NCBI RefSeq assembly: GCF_029846715.1
Contig: NZ_JARVWW010000054.1
Coordinates: 1-34,423 of the forward strand
Reading direction: 5' to 3'
Source: Bradyrhizobium nivariense
GTDB taxonomy: Bacteria; Pseudomonadota; Alphaproteobacteria; Rhizobiales; Xanthobacteraceae
Length of the DNA stretch: 34,423 nucleotides
Shown here: in pieces, positions 8,499 through 17,794 of the stretch
How positions within the stretch are numbered: the first letter of the stretch is position 1
Layout: each line of letters opens with the position of its first letter
Notes under the pieces: generated by a model
What the model was told of the DNA's origin: nothing
The model's input: the letters and a program-made list of their open reading frames with translations, nothing else
Database searches by the model: none
Translations under genes and position numbers: made by a program

Positions 8499-8592
8499 GC
8501 CTCATTCGGCTGCCAATCTGGACCCGTCCTTGCCGCTCGCCATTGCCTCAAACGACGTTTCAAGCTAGCGACAGGCCGCCCGGAGGACCTTG

Positions 8593-9312
8593 TTGAGATC
8601 CTTGGGGCGCGAGACCACGCCAATCCGGGAGCCGACCTTGATCATCACCCGCCGCGCCTTCACCACGATGCTGTCGCTGACCGGGGTTGCCGCGGTCGCC
8701 GGGCTCTCACCGCTGCGGTTCATCAGCGATGCCATGATCCCTGAAGCAATGGCGCAGGCGGCGGCTGGCGATGTGGCCAAGCCGGTGTCGCTGCCCGACA
8801 TGGCGCTGGGCCCGAAGGACGCCGCCGTCACCATCACCGAATACGCTTCGATGACCTGCCCGCACTGCGCGGCCTTCAACGAGCAGGTGTTTCCCAAGAT
8901 CAAGTCGGAATACATCGACTCCGGCAAGGTGCGTTACATCTTCCGCGAGTTCCCGCTCGACATCAAAGCCGCCGCCGGCTCGATGCTGTCGCGCTGCATC
9001 GCCAACGGCGACGCGCCGAAATACTTCGCGGTCACCGACATGCTGTTCCGCCAGCAGAACGACTGGGTTGTGAAGAACACCACGGAGACCTTGACGCGGA
9101 TCGGCAAGCAGGCCGGCCTCACCCAGCAGCAGGTCGAGGCGTGCCTGAAGGACCAGGCGCTGCTCGACAAGATCGCCGCCGACCAGAAATATGCCAGCGA
9201 CGTTCTGAAGGTCGATTCGACGCCGACCTTCTTCATCAACGGTGAGAAGATCAAAGGCGAGACCTCGTTCGAGGAATTCGCCAAGAAGATCAATCCGCTG
9301 CTCAAGAGCTGA
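8593..9312 (+). CDS. DsbA-family thiol:disulfide oxidoreductase, Tat-like leader
   Basis: A periplasmic thioredoxin-fold protein of the DsbA/Com1 group. The active site CPHC sits in EYASMTCPHCAAF (about residues 89-92), with the cis-proline loop DSTPTFFING near the C terminus. The N terminus has a twin-arginine pattern (ITRRAFTTMLSLTGVAAVAGL), so Tat export is likely, which would be somewhat unusual for a Dsb protein. The start is uncertain. TTG at 8593 follows GGAGG (8582-8586) by six bases, while TTG at 8638 follows GGGAG (8627-8631) by six bases and gives a leader beginning just before the RR. TTG at 8590 is also possible. It lies 94 bases after DUF721 and about 220 bases before smc. Confidence 0.9.
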   Translation: MRSLGRETTPIREPTLIITRRAFTTMLSLTGVAAVAGLSPLRFISDAMIPEAMAQAAAGDVAKPVSLPDMALGPKDAAVTITEYASMTCPHCAAFNEQVFPKIKSEYIDSGKVRYIFREFPLDIKAAAGSMLSRCIANGDAPKYFAVTDMLFRQQNDWVVKNTTETLTRIGKQAGLTQQQVEACLKDQALLDKIAADQKYASDVLKVDSTPTFFINGEKIKGETSFEEFAKKINPLLKS

Positions 9313-9529
9313 TTCGCACGCCACAATCCTGATTCGCGCACCGAAAGCCGTATCTTTCCCGGCATAAATCCCTTGGGAAAAGCGGCTTTCGCCGGTTGCC
9401 CTTGCGGCGCACCGCGGCCATTGTCCAGCCGCATGAGGCGCCTCGCGCGACTCGCCCGGATAGCGACATTGCCTTCCATGGTATTGTCCCGGCAGGGGGA
9501 TTCGCGCCTGCCAACAGAGATGCGTGCTT

Positions 9530-12500
9530 ATGAAAATCACCCGCCTGCGCCTTCACGGCTTCAAGTCCTTCGTTGAGGCCACCGACTTCGTCATCGAGCC
9601 CGGCCTGACCGGCGTGGTCGGCCCGAACGGCTGCGGCAAGTCGAATCTGGTCGAGGCGCTGCGCTGGGCGATGGGCGAGACCTCCTATAAGTCGCTGCGC
9701 GCCGCCGACATGGACGCGGTGATCTTCGCCGGCTCCGGCAATCGTCCGGCGCGCAACCACGCCGAAGTGACGATGACGATCGACAATGCCGATCGCACCG
9801 CGCCGGCGGCGATGAACGACAGCCAGCTTCTGGAAATTTCCCGCCGGATCGAGCGCGAGGCCGGTTCGGTCTACCGCATCAACGGCCGCGACGTGCGCGC
9901 CCGCGACGTGCAGATCCTGTTCGCCGACGCCGCCACCGGCGCGCGCTCGCCGGCCCTCGTCCACCAGGGCAAGATCGGCGAGATCATTCAGGCCAAGCCC
10001 GAGCAACGCCGCCGCGTGCTGGAAGACGCCGCCGGCGTCGCCGGCCTGCATGCCCGCCGTCACGAAGCCGAGCTGCGGCTGAAGGCGGCCGAAACCAACC
10101 TCATCCGCGTCGAGGACGTGATCGGCCAGCTCGCCGGCCAGATGGAGGGCCTGAAGAAGCAGGCCCGCCAGGCCGTGCGCTATCGCGAAGTTGCGGCCAA
10201 GGTCCGCAAGGCCGAAGCAACCCTGTTCCATCTGCGCTGGATCGGCGCCCATGCCGACGTCAACGAATCCGGCCAGACCCACGATCTCGCGGTCCGCGAG
10301 ATGGCCGAGCGTACCCAGCACCAGGCCGAGGCCGCCCGCATCCAGGCGATCCGCGCCGCCGAAATGCCGGCGCTGCGCGATGCCGAGGCGCGCGCGGCAG
10401 CCGGGCTCCAGCGCCTGACCAACGCCCGCGAGCTGCTCGATCGCGAGGAAGAGCGCGCCAAGGAGCGCGTCGCCGAGCTCGAGCGGCGCCTCGCGCAGTT
10501 CGAAGGCGACATCTCGCGCGCCCAGCAGCAGACCATGGACGCCGATGTCGCGCTGCAGCGCCTCGACGCCGAAGATTCCGAGCTGAAGGAAGAGATCAAG
10601 TCGCGCGTCGAGAAGCGCTCCGGCGTCGACGAGCGTGTCGCCGAAGCCGAGGCGGTGCTGACCGAAACCGAGCAGCAGTTCGCCGAGCTCACCACCGCGC
10701 TCGCCGACCTCACCGCCAAGCGCAATCAACTCGAAGCCAACGTTCGCACCCACCGCCACAAGCTCGCCCGGCTCGATCAGGAGATTTCGAACGTTGCGGC
10801 GGAGGAGCAGAAGCTCATTGAGGAGTCCGGCGGCTTCGGCGATCTCGACGAGCTGACCGCGACGGTCGAGAACGCCGAGCAGACGCTGGCGGCCTCGGAA
10901 GCCGCCGCTCAAGCCAGTGAAGCCGCGCACGTCGCCGCGCGGCAGACGCTGGAATCCTCGCGCTCGCCGCTCGTCGAAGCCGACAAGCGCGTGCAGCGGC
11001 TCGATACCGAGGCGCGCACGATCTCCAAGATCGTCAACGGCGAGACCAAGAATCTGTGGCCGCCGATCATCGACGGCATCACCGTCGACAAGGGTTTTGA
11101 AAAGGCGATCGGCGCCGCGCTCGGCGACGATCTCGACGCCCCGGTCGATCCATCCGCGCCGATGCGCTGGACCAATGCCGGCGTCACCGACGGCGATCCG
11201 GAGTTGCCCGAGGGCGTCGTGCCGCTCGCGAGCCACGTGCAGGCGCCGACCGAGCTGGCCCGCCGCCTGGCGCAGATCGGCGTGGTTCCGCGCGAGCGCG
11301 GCGCCGAGCTGGTCTCGCAGCTCAAGACCGGCCAGCGGCTGGTTTCGCCCGAAGGCGACGTCTGGCGCTGGGACGGCTTTGTCGCCGCGGCCCACGCGCC
11401 GACCGGCGCCGCGCGGCGGCTTGCCGAGCGCGCCCGCCTCGTCGACATCGAGAACGAGCTGGAGCAGGCCCGCATCGACGCCCAGATCAACCGTCAGGCG
11501 CTGGAGAACGCCGAGGCCGAGCTGCAGATGGCCGCCAGCACCGAAGGTGCAAGCCGCGAAGCCTGGCGCGCCGCGCAGCGCGAGCTCAACGTCGCGCGCG
11601 AGCGCCATGCCACCGCCGAGCGCGAGATCAACCGTCACGCCGCGCGCAAGGCGACGCTGTCGGAAGCGCACAGCCGTCTCGCCGCCGACCGTGCCGAGGC
11701 CGAAGCCGCCTACGAATACGCCGAAGCCGGGATCTCCGAGCTGCCGTCGAGCGAGGACACCGAAACCCGTCTTGCCGCCGTCCGCAGCGACATCGAAGGC
11801 CATCGCCGCATGGCCGCCCAGGTCCGCGCCGAGGCACAGGCGCTGGCGCGCGAGGCCGAGCTTGCCGACCGCCGCCTGCAGGCGATCCTCGCCGAACGCA
11901 CCGAGTGGCAGAACCGCAAGGAGAGCGCGGCCTCCCACATCGACACCATCCAGACCCGCATCACCGAAGTCTCGATCGAGCGCAGCGATCTCGAGAACGC
12001 GCCGGCCGTGTTCGCGGAGAAGCGCAGCGCGCTGATCACCGAGATCGAATACGCCGAAAACGACCGCCGCATGGCCGCCGATGCGCTCGCCAGCGCGGAA
12101 TCCGCGATGGCCGAAACCGATCGCGTCGCGAAGCTGACGCTGGAGGCGCTGTCGAGCTCCCGCGAGGCCACCGCCCGCGCCGAGGAGCGCATGGAAGGCG
12201 CGCGACGCCGGCTCGAGGACATCGAGCGCGAGATCCGCGACATGCTGGAAGTCGAACCGCAGGCCGTTGCCGGCCTTGCCGAGATCGAGCCCGGCGCGGA
12301 GCTGCCGCCGCTGCACGACATCGAGGAAGACCTCGAAAAAATGCGCCGCGATCGCGAGCGCCTGGGCGCGGTCAACCTGCGCGCCGAGGAAGAGCTGCGC
12401 GAGGTCGAGACCCAGCACAACGGTCTGGTCACCGAGCGCGACGACCTCGTCGAAGCCATCAAGCGGCTGCGCCAGGGCATCCAGAGCCTCAACAAGGAGG

Positions 12501-12994
12501 CGCGCGAGCGGCTTCTGACCTCGTTCGAGGTCGTCAACAGCCACTTCAAGCGCCTGTTCGTCGAGCTGTTTGGTGGCGGCGAAGCCGCGCTGCATCTGAT
12601 CGAGAGCGACGATCCGCTGGAAGCAGGTCTCGAGATCATCGCCAAGCCGCCGGGCAAGAAGCCGCAGACGTTGTCGCTGCTCTCGGGCGGTGAGCAGGCG
12701 CTCACCGCGATGGCGCTGATCTTCGCGGTGTTCCTCACCAACCCCTCGCCGATCTGCGTGCTGGACGAAGTCGACGCGCCGCTCGACGACCACAACGTCG
12801 AGCGCTATTGCAACCTGCTGCACGAGATGACCAGCTCGACCGACACGCGCTTCATCATCATCACCCATAACCCGATCACGATGGCGCGGATGAACCGCCT
12901 GTTCGGCGTCACCATGGCCGAACGCGGCGTCTCGCAACTGGTGTCGGTGAACTTGCAAGAGGCGGTGGACATTCTCGACCAGAACGTGGCGTGA
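9530..12994 (+). CDS. smc: Chromosome segregation ATPase SMC
   Basis: A 1154-residue SMC protein, the usual size, which forms the ring-shaped condensin core with ScpA/ScpB and organises the chromosome. It begins MKITRLRLHGFKSFVEAT. Walker A is GPNGCGKSN at residues 31-39. Two long Ala/Glu/Arg-rich coiled coils flank a hinge at roughly residues 500-635 (NLWPPIIDGITVDKGFEKAI onward). The C-terminal head has the ABC signature LLSGGEQALTAMAL near 1048, Walker B VLDEVDAPLDDHNVERY near 1076 and a D-loop. I prefer the ATG at 9530; a GTG two codons earlier (9524) is also in frame. No strong Shine-Dalgarno sequence is visible. Extreme GC bias leaves very long shadow frames on the opposite strand. Confidence 0.97.
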   Translation: MKITRLRLHGFKSFVEATDFVIEPGLTGVVGPNGCGKSNLVEALRWAMGETSYKSLRAADMDAVIFAGSGNRPARNHAEVTMTIDNADRTAPAAMNDSQLLEISRRIEREAGSVYRINGRDVRARDVQILFADAATGARSPALVHQGKIGEIIQAKPEQRRRVLEDAAGVAGLHARRHEAELRLKAAETNLIRVEDVIGQLAGQMEGLKKQARQAVRYREVAAKVRKAEATLFHLRWIGAHADVNESGQTHDLAVREMAERTQHQAEAARIQAIRAAEMPALRDAEARAAAGLQRLTNARELLDREEERAKERVAELERRLAQFEGDISRAQQQTMDADVALQRLDAEDSELKEEIKSRVEKRSGVDERVAEAEAVLTETEQQFAELTTALADLTAKRNQLEANVRTHRHKLARLDQEISNVAAEEQKLIEESGGFGDLDELTATVENAEQTLAASEAAAQASEAAHVAARQTLESSRSPLVEADKRVQRLDTEARTISKIVNGETKNLWPPIIDGITVDKGFEKAIGAALGDDLDAPVDPSAPMRWTNAGVTDGDPELPEGVVPLASHVQAPTELARRLAQIGVVPRERGAELVSQLKTGQRLVSPEGDVWRWDGFVAAAHAPTGAARRLAERARLVDIENELEQARIDAQINRQALENAEAELQMAASTEGASREAWRAAQRELNVARERHATAEREINRHAARKATLSEAHSRLAADRAEAEAAYEYAEAGISELPSSEDTETRLAAVRSDIEGHRRMAAQVRAEAQALAREAELADRRLQAILAERTEWQNRKESAASHIDTIQTRITEVSIERSDLENAPAVFAEKRSALITEIEYAENDRRMAADALASAESAMAETDRVAKLTLEALSSSREATARAEERMEGARRRLEDIEREIRDMLEVEPQAVAGLAEIEPGAELPPLHDIEEDLEKMRRDRERLGAVNLRAEEELREVETQHNGLVTERDDLVEAIKRLRQGIQSLNKEARERLLTSFEVVNSHFKRLFVELFGGGEAALHLIESDDPLEAGLEIIAKPPGKKPQTLSLLSGGEQALTAMALIFAVFLTNPSPICVLDEVDAPLDDHNVERYCNLLHEMTSSTDTRFIIITHNPITMARMNRLFGVTMAERGVSQLVSVNLQEAVDILDQNVA

Positions 12995-13021
12995 GGCCGC
13001 GCGCGTCACGCACCCATTGAC

Positions 13022-13120
13022 GTCATCATCCGCGCAGGCGGATGATCCAGTACGCCGTGACTTCTCGGTTGACGGCTACCCTCTTGGAATACTGGATGCC
13101 CCGCCTACGCGGGGCCTGAC
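13022..13120. repeat. Compound palindromic intergenic element
   Basis: Two local hairpins lie inside a larger inverted repeat. Hairpin one pairs 13025-13033 with 13038-13046 (ATCATCCGC / GCGGATGAT). Hairpin two pairs 13098-13104 with 13109-13115 (GCCCCGC / GCGGGGC). ATCCAGTA (13045-13052) is complementary to TACTGGAT (13090-13097) and can join them. The element fills nearly all of the smc to Rsm22 gap and could attenuate read-through. It looks like a dispersed bradyrhizobial repeat, which is inference. Confidence 0.75.
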
Positions 13121-13129
13121 GATGGGAAC

Positions 13130-14107
13130 ATGATCTCACCCACCCTCCCCGCCGAGCTGAAAGCGGCCCTTGACGGCAAGCTCCAGGGCTTCTCCCGCAC
13201 TGATGCGGCACGGCGATCGTCGCAGATCTCGACCACCTATCGGGCAGGCGGCGGCTCCGTCACGATCAAGTCGGAAGCCGATGCGCTCGCCTATGCGCTC
13301 GCGCGCATGCCGGCGACCTACGCGGCGGTGGCGGCAAGTCTCAATGCGCTGAGCGAGATTGCGCCGGACTTCGCGCCTGAATCGCTGCTCGACGTCGGCG
13401 CGGGTCCGGGCACCGCGAGCTGGGCCGCCGCGGAGGCGTTCTCCTCGCTGCAAGATTTCACCCTGCTTGACGCCAACGCCACGCTCAGCCGTCTCGCGCT
13501 CGAACTGGCGCGCGACAGCACGCGTCTGGCGGATTGCCGTTATCTGCCGGGCGATGCCGCTGCGAACCTCGCCGAGGTCTCGCAATCTGATCTCGTCGTT
13601 GCGAGCTATGTTATCGGCGAGCTCAGTGAGGGCGATCAACGCAAGCTCGCGGAAACGATGTGGGCGAAAGCGCGCCACGCGCTGGTCGTGATCGAGCCCG
13701 GCACGCCCGCCGGCTACGCGCGCATCCTCGCTTTGCGCCAGCAACTGATCGCGGCGGGCGCCTATGTCGCCGCGCCTTGCCCGCACGAAAAGCCGTGTCC
13801 GCTGACGGCGTCCGACTGGTGCCATTTCTCCCAGCGCCTGCCGCGCTCGCAGGCGCACCGCCAAATCAAGGGCGCCGAGGTGCCGTTCGAGGACGAGCGC
13901 TTCATCTACGTGGCGCTGACCCGTACGCCGCCGGCAGCCCGCGCCGCACGCGTGCTGGCGTCGCCGGATATCGGCAAGGCAGAGATCGCGGCAAAGCTCT
14001 GCACCGAGCAAAGCGTTGAACTTGCCAGGATCCCCCGCCGCAACAAGGTCGCCTATGCAAGCGCCCGCCGCTGGCGCTGGGGTGATGCCGTCATGTCCGA
14101 AAGTTAA
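13130..14107 (+). CDS. Rsm22-family (mitoribosome-type) methyltransferase
   Basis: A 325-residue protein of the Rsm22 family, a class I SAM methyltransferase-like fold linked to small-subunit ribosome maturation in mitochondria and found in alphaproteobacteria. The SAM-binding loop is LLDVGAGPG at residues 86-94, with an acidic strand end LLDANATL near 112-119. A cysteine cluster (C217, C223, C231 in CPHEKPCPLTASDWCHF) precedes the strongly conserved RLPRSQAHRQIKGAEVPFED region. In relatives these cysteines are proposed to hold a metal or iron-sulfur cluster. The bacterial substrate is not established, so function is by family only. The ATG at 13130 directly follows the palindromic element. 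Confidence 0.87.
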   Translation: MISPTLPAELKAALDGKLQGFSRTDAARRSSQISTTYRAGGGSVTIKSEADALAYALARMPATYAAVAASLNALSEIAPDFAPESLLDVGAGPGTASWAAAEAFSSLQDFTLLDANATLSRLALELARDSTRLADCRYLPGDAAANLAEVSQSDLVVASYVIGELSEGDQRKLAETMWAKARHALVVIEPGTPAGYARILALRQQLIAAGAYVAAPCPHEKPCPLTASDWCHFSQRLPRSQAHRQIKGAEVPFEDERFIYVALTRTPPAARAARVLASPDIGKAEIAAKLCTEQSVELARIPRRNKVAYASARRWRWGDAVMSES

Positions 14108-14245
14108 CCTGCCCCCGCGTTTTTTGCCTTGAACTCGAATGGTTCCCGATCCGACCAAGTCTTACCTTCTCTCCGCGCCGGGCTCTCGCCGTGCGCCAAT
14201 TTGGGCTAGGCTGCGTCCGCCTTCTTCCCCCATCAGGAGTTCTCC

Positions 14246-14806
14246 ATGTCGACCGGCTGGATCGTTCTCGGCGTCATCGTCGTCCTCGTGCTGTTCGCCT
14301 TCAGCGCCTACAACCGTCTGGTGGCGCTGGGCCAGCGCGTCGGCCAGGCCTTTGCCGACATCGACGTGCAGCTCAAGCAGCGCCACGACCTGATCCCGAA
14401 CCTGGTCGAGACGGTGAAAGGCTATGCCTCGCATGAGCGCGGCACGCTCGACGACGTCATCAAGGCGCGCAATTCGGCGATGTCGGCGCAGGGACCGGCG
14501 CAGGTGTCCGCGGCCGAGAACCAGCTCTCCGGCGCGCTCGGCCGGCTGATCGCGCTGTCGGAGGCCTATCCGGACCTCAAGGCCAACGCCAATTTCCAGC
14601 AGCTCGCCAGCGAGCTCTCCGACCTCGAGAACAAGATCGCGGCCAGCCGCCGCTTCTTCAACAGCGCAGTCCAGGAATACAACACCGGCATCCAGCAGAT
14701 GCCCGCCGCCTTGTTCGCCGGCATGTTCGGCTTCACCAGGAAGGACTTCTTCGATCTCGGCGCCAGCCGCACCGAGGTCGAGGCCACGCCACAGGTGAAG
14801 TTCTGA
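14246..14806 (+). CDS. LemA family protein
   Basis: A 186-residue membrane-anchored LemA protein. A single N-terminal transmembrane helix (about residues 5-22, WIVLGVIVVLVLFAFSAY) is followed by the family-defining helical bundle: NRLVALGQRVGQAFADIDVQ, LKQRHDLIPNLVETVKGYA, and near the C terminus ASRRFFNSAVQEYN. The soluble part is expected to face the periplasm. LemA proteins are widespread but their molecular role is poorly defined. They are often encoded next to M48 proteases, as here with a 32-base gap. AGGAG at 14235-14239 supports the ATG at 14246. Confidence 0.93.
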   Translation: MSTGWIVLGVIVVLVLFAFSAYNRLVALGQRVGQAFADIDVQLKQRHDLIPNLVETVKGYASHERGTLDDVIKARNSAMSAQGPAQVSAAENQLSGALGRLIALSEAYPDLKANANFQQLASELSDLENKIAASRRFFNSAVQEYNTGIQQMPAALFAGMFGFTRKDFFDLGASRTEVEATPQVKF

Positions 14807-14838
14807 GTTGAGCCGATAGGCCGGCAGGGCAGCGCGTC

Positions 14839-16056
14839 ATGGCCGCGTATGGTCTCTACACGCACATCGCCTCGAACAAGTTTCGTTCGATGCTGCTGCT
14901 CGCCGGCTTGTTCGCGCTGGTCTATGTGCTGGTCTATGCCGGCGCGCTGATCGCCGAAGTCGTCATCAACGGCGACGAGACCGTCGTCTATTATCTGAGA
15001 CGCGCCTTCTATGATCTGAAAGTCGCCGCACCGGTTGCGACCGTCGTGGCCGCGGCCTGGATCGTGATCGCCTATTTCTTCCACCAGTCGATGATCGATG
15101 CCGTAACAGGCGGCCACGACGTCACCCGGCAGGAACAGCCGCGGCTCTACAATCTGCTCGAAAATCTCTGCATCTCGCGCGGCATCACGATGCCGAAGCT
15201 GAAGATCATGGAGAGCCCGGCGCTGAACGCGTTCGCGACCGGCCTCAACCCGCGGCAATATTCGATCACCGTCACCACCGGTCTCCTCAATGCGCTGAAC
15301 GACAAGGAGATCGAGGCGGTGCTGGGCCACGAGCTGACCCATATCAAGAACGGCGACGTGCAGCTCATGGTGGTCGCCGTCATCATCGCCGGCGTGGTCG
15401 GCTTCTTCGGCGAATTGTTCTTCCGCCTGTTCACGAATTTCAGCTGGAGTTCCGGCGGCTCGTGGTCGTCGGGCTCCTCCTCATCGTCACGATCGTCCTC
15501 GTCGTCGAGCGACAGCAAGAGCTCCGGCGGCGGCGCGATCATCGTTATCATCATCGCGGTCGTGCTGATCGTGGTGGCCTGGCTGTTGTCGCAGGTGGTG
15601 AAGCTCGCACTGTCGCGCTCGCGCGAATATCTCGCCGACGCGGGCTCCGTCGAGCTGACGAAAAACCCGGACGCCATGATCTCGGCGCTGCGCAAGATCG
15701 AGAACCGCGGCGAACTGCCGGGCGCAACCTCGGCGGTGATGGAGCTCTGTGTCGACAATCCGCGCGAGGGTTTTGCCGATTTGTTTGCGACCCACCCCTC
15801 GGTGCAGTCCCGGGTCGACGCGCTGGTCAAGTTCGCCGGCGGCCATGATCCCGGCCCGCTGCCGCCTCCCGCCGACGAGGCCGAGGAGCCAGATACGCAA
15901 GTCGATCAGCAGGACACTCCACCGCCGCTGCGCCAGGGACCTTGGAACGATGCAGGCGGCTCGGCCAGTCCGCCGCCCGTGCCGACACACAGCCCCGCCG
16001 GAACCGCAAGCAGCAACCCGATAGGCAATCCCATGGGTCCTTGGGGCCGCCATTGA
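14839..16056 (+). CDS. M48 family membrane metalloprotease
   Basis: A 405-residue HtpX/Ste24-like zinc protease. The zinc motif HELTH is at residues 164-168, and the third ligand is likely Glu263 in SREYLADAGS. Predicted membrane segments lie at about 17-43, 63-82, 174-195 and 232-252. Between the last two is a Ser-rich stretch (202-229, almost entirely Ser and Gly with a few charged residues), not part of the catalytic core. A Pro-rich disordered tail (about 340-405) ends the protein. The catalytic domain should process or degrade membrane proteins. Co-transcription with the LemA gene is likely (32-base gap), and the pair probably acts together in envelope quality control. The ribosome site before 14839 is weak. 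Confidence 0.92.
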   Translation: MAAYGLYTHIASNKFRSMLLLAGLFALVYVLVYAGALIAEVVINGDETVVYYLRRAFYDLKVAAPVATVVAAAWIVIAYFFHQSMIDAVTGGHDVTRQEQPRLYNLLENLCISRGITMPKLKIMESPALNAFATGLNPRQYSITVTTGLLNALNDKEIEAVLGHELTHIKNGDVQLMVVAVIIAGVVGFFGELFFRLFTNFSWSSGGSWSSGSSSSSRSSSSSSDSKSSGGGAIIVIIIAVVLIVVAWLLSQVVKLALSRSREYLADAGSVELTKNPDAMISALRKIENRGELPGATSAVMELCVDNPREGFADLFATHPSVQSRVDALVKFAGGHDPGPLPPPADEAEEPDTQVDQQDTPPPLRQGPWNDAGGSASPPPVPTHSPAGTASSNPIGNPMGPWGRH

Positions 16057-16273
16057 GCGCGCGATTTGACGCCACGCGCGGCAGGCTTCGTCGCGATTGG
16101 GAAAAACCTCGAGAATTGCCGTAACTGCACGCCGAGGAATTGAATTCTCCCTTGTTTCTGCCATGTTCGCGCCCAACAGCAGACTTGGGACCTCCTGGGA
16201 CATCCTAGGGACATCGATTTGGGGCCCGGCCGATTGCGACCTCGCGATCGGGGGCGCGCGTTAGGGGACAGCA

Positions 16274-17026
16274 ATGGCAAAGCCGGCAGTGGTTGTGGTG
16301 GGCGCGGACAAGGGCGGGGTCGGCAAGACCACGGTGTCGCGCACCCTGCTCGATTATTTTTCCGCCAACAACGTGCCGACGCGCGCCTTCGACACGGAGT
16401 CGCCGCGCGGAACCCTGAAGCGCTTCCATCCTGACATCACCGAGATCGTCGACATGACGACGACGTCGGATCAGATGAAGATCTTCGATACGCTCAACGC
16501 GACGAGCCCGTCGGTCACCGTGATCGACGTCCGCGCCGGCCTGCTCTCGCCGGCGCTCGCCTCGCTGCGCGACATCGGTTTCCTCGACGCCGCCAAGGCC
16601 GGCCAGATCACCTTCGCGGTGTTCCACATCCTGGGCCCCTCGATCGCCTCGCTGGACGAGATCGCCGAGACTGCGGGCTTCATGACCGGCGCGAAATATT
16701 TCCTGGTGAAGAACTTCATCAACGACACCCAGTTCTTCCAGTGGGACCAGGCGACCTACAATTCCTACTTCCACCGCATCAAGGACGCGACCGAGCTGAC
16801 CATCCCCAAGCTCAACGAGATGGCCTATGAGCAGGTCGAGGTGTCCTCCGTCCCGTTCCTGAAATTCGTCGCCAACAAGGGCATCAACGACGATGCCGCG
16901 AACTATTCTTTCGTGCTGCGCGGTTATGTCCGGCACTGGCTCGCCAATGTCTGGAGCGAGTTCGACCGAATCCGCCTGACCGACATCGTCGGCTCCAAGC
17001 CCGCCACTCGCAGCAGCGAAAAATAG
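16274..17026 (+). CDS. ParA/MinD-like P-loop ATPase, first of a tandem pair
   Basis: A 250-residue protein of the SIMIBI class. The deviant Walker A motif is DKGGVGKTT at residues 12-20, the form used by ParA, MinD and ArsA-like ATPases that dimerise on ATP. The second strand ends AFDTESPRGTLKRF and a Walker B-like strand reads VTVIDVRAGLL (about 80-90). The C-terminal half (KYFLVKNFINDTQFFQWDQ onward) matches no partner-binding region I recognise. No ParB, MinC or MinE gene is nearby. GGGGA just before the ATG at 16274 supports the start. The next gene, 60 bases on, encodes a related P-loop protein, which suggests the two work together, perhaps as a heterodimer. Function unknown. Confidence 0.8.
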   Translation: MAKPAVVVVGADKGGVGKTTVSRTLLDYFSANNVPTRAFDTESPRGTLKRFHPDITEIVDMTTTSDQMKIFDTLNATSPSVTVIDVRAGLLSPALASLRDIGFLDAAKAGQITFAVFHILGPSIASLDEIAETAGFMTGAKYFLVKNFINDTQFFQWDQATYNSYFHRIKDATELTIPKLNEMAYEQVEVSSVPFLKFVANKGINDDAANYSFVLRGYVRHWLANVWSEFDRIRLTDIVGSKPATRSSEK

Positions 17027-17086
17027 TTGCGCAAGCCGGGCGGATACGGCTGGATTGGTCGCCAAGTTCGACTGATATAGCCATCG

Positions 17087-17755
17087 ATGCCCGCAACGCC
17101 CCTCTACATCATCTGCTCGCCCCGCCCGCAGGTCGGCAAGACCCTGCTGGCGCGGCTTTTGAGCGAATTCCTGCTGCTCAAGAACGGCAACGTCGCGGCC
17201 TTCGACGTCAACCTGAAGGAGCCGTCGCTGCTCGACTATCTGCCAAAGATCACAGAGACCGCCGACGTGATCGACACCTATGGCAAGATGCAGCTGATGG
17301 ATCGCGTCATCATCGATGACGGGCTTGCCAAAGTGATTGACCTCGGCTTCCACGCCTTTGACGAGTTCTTCAAGATGGCCGACGAGATCGGTCTGTTGAA
17401 AGAGGCCGCGCGCCGCCACGTCGCGCCGATGATCCTGTTCGTTGCCGACACCGACCGCGTCTCGGCCCGCGGCCACGAGATGCTGCGCGAACAGATCCCG
17501 CGGATCAACCTGATCACGGTGGACAACGAGCACATCGTGCGCGGAGAGCTGCCGGCCGCGATGGCTGCCGGGCGGGTGTTCCGCCTGCCCGCCCTGCCCG
17601 GCTTCCTGAAGACCTACATCGACCGGCTGAACTTCTCCTTCACCGGCTATCTGCGCCAGGAGAAGGACGCCTCGACCGAGCTGCACCAGTGGACCCGGCG
17701 CAATTACCTCGCCTTCCGCGAGCTCGAGCTCAGCCTGATCCTGCAACGGTCCTAG
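17087..17755 (+). CDS. P-loop ATPase-like protein, second of a tandem pair
   Basis: A 222-residue protein with an N-terminal P-loop SPRPQVGKTLL (residues 11-21) in the same position as in the preceding gene. It lacks the first signature Lys-Gly of the deviant Walker A (RPQVGKT instead of KGGVGKTT). The second strand ends AFDVNLKEPSLLDYLP, parallel to AFDTESPRG in its partner. Later segments PMILFVADTDRVSARGHE and NLITVDNEHIV fit an alternating strand-helix fold. The altered P-loop may bind nucleotide without using the intermolecular lysine, so a regulatory or heterodimer role is possible. No known family name can be given with confidence. It ends 39 bases before the convergent apt stop. Confidence 0.72.
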   Translation: MPATPLYIICSPRPQVGKTLLARLLSEFLLLKNGNVAAFDVNLKEPSLLDYLPKITETADVIDTYGKMQLMDRVIIDDGLAKVIDLGFHAFDEFFKMADEIGLLKEAARRHVAPMILFVADTDRVSARGHEMLREQIPRINLITVDNEHIVRGELPAAMAAGRVFRLPALPGFLKTYIDRLNFSFTGYLRQEKDASTELHQWTRRNYLAFRELELSLILQRS

Positions 17756-17794
17756 GCGATAATTTACCCGGACAATATTATTTGCCGTCCTGGC

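Noticed and set aside
9302..13009. A 1235-codon open frame on the strand opposite smc
   Set aside because: It is a GC-bias shadow: smc covers nearly all of it with unmistakable family motifs, and the antisense product is Arg/Leu/Asp-rich low-complexity sequence with no recognisable domain.
16205..17746. A 513-codon minus-strand frame opposite the tandem P-loop genes
   Set aside because: It spans both ATPase genes and the gap between them, without a domain or ribosome site; the plus-strand P-loops are convincing.
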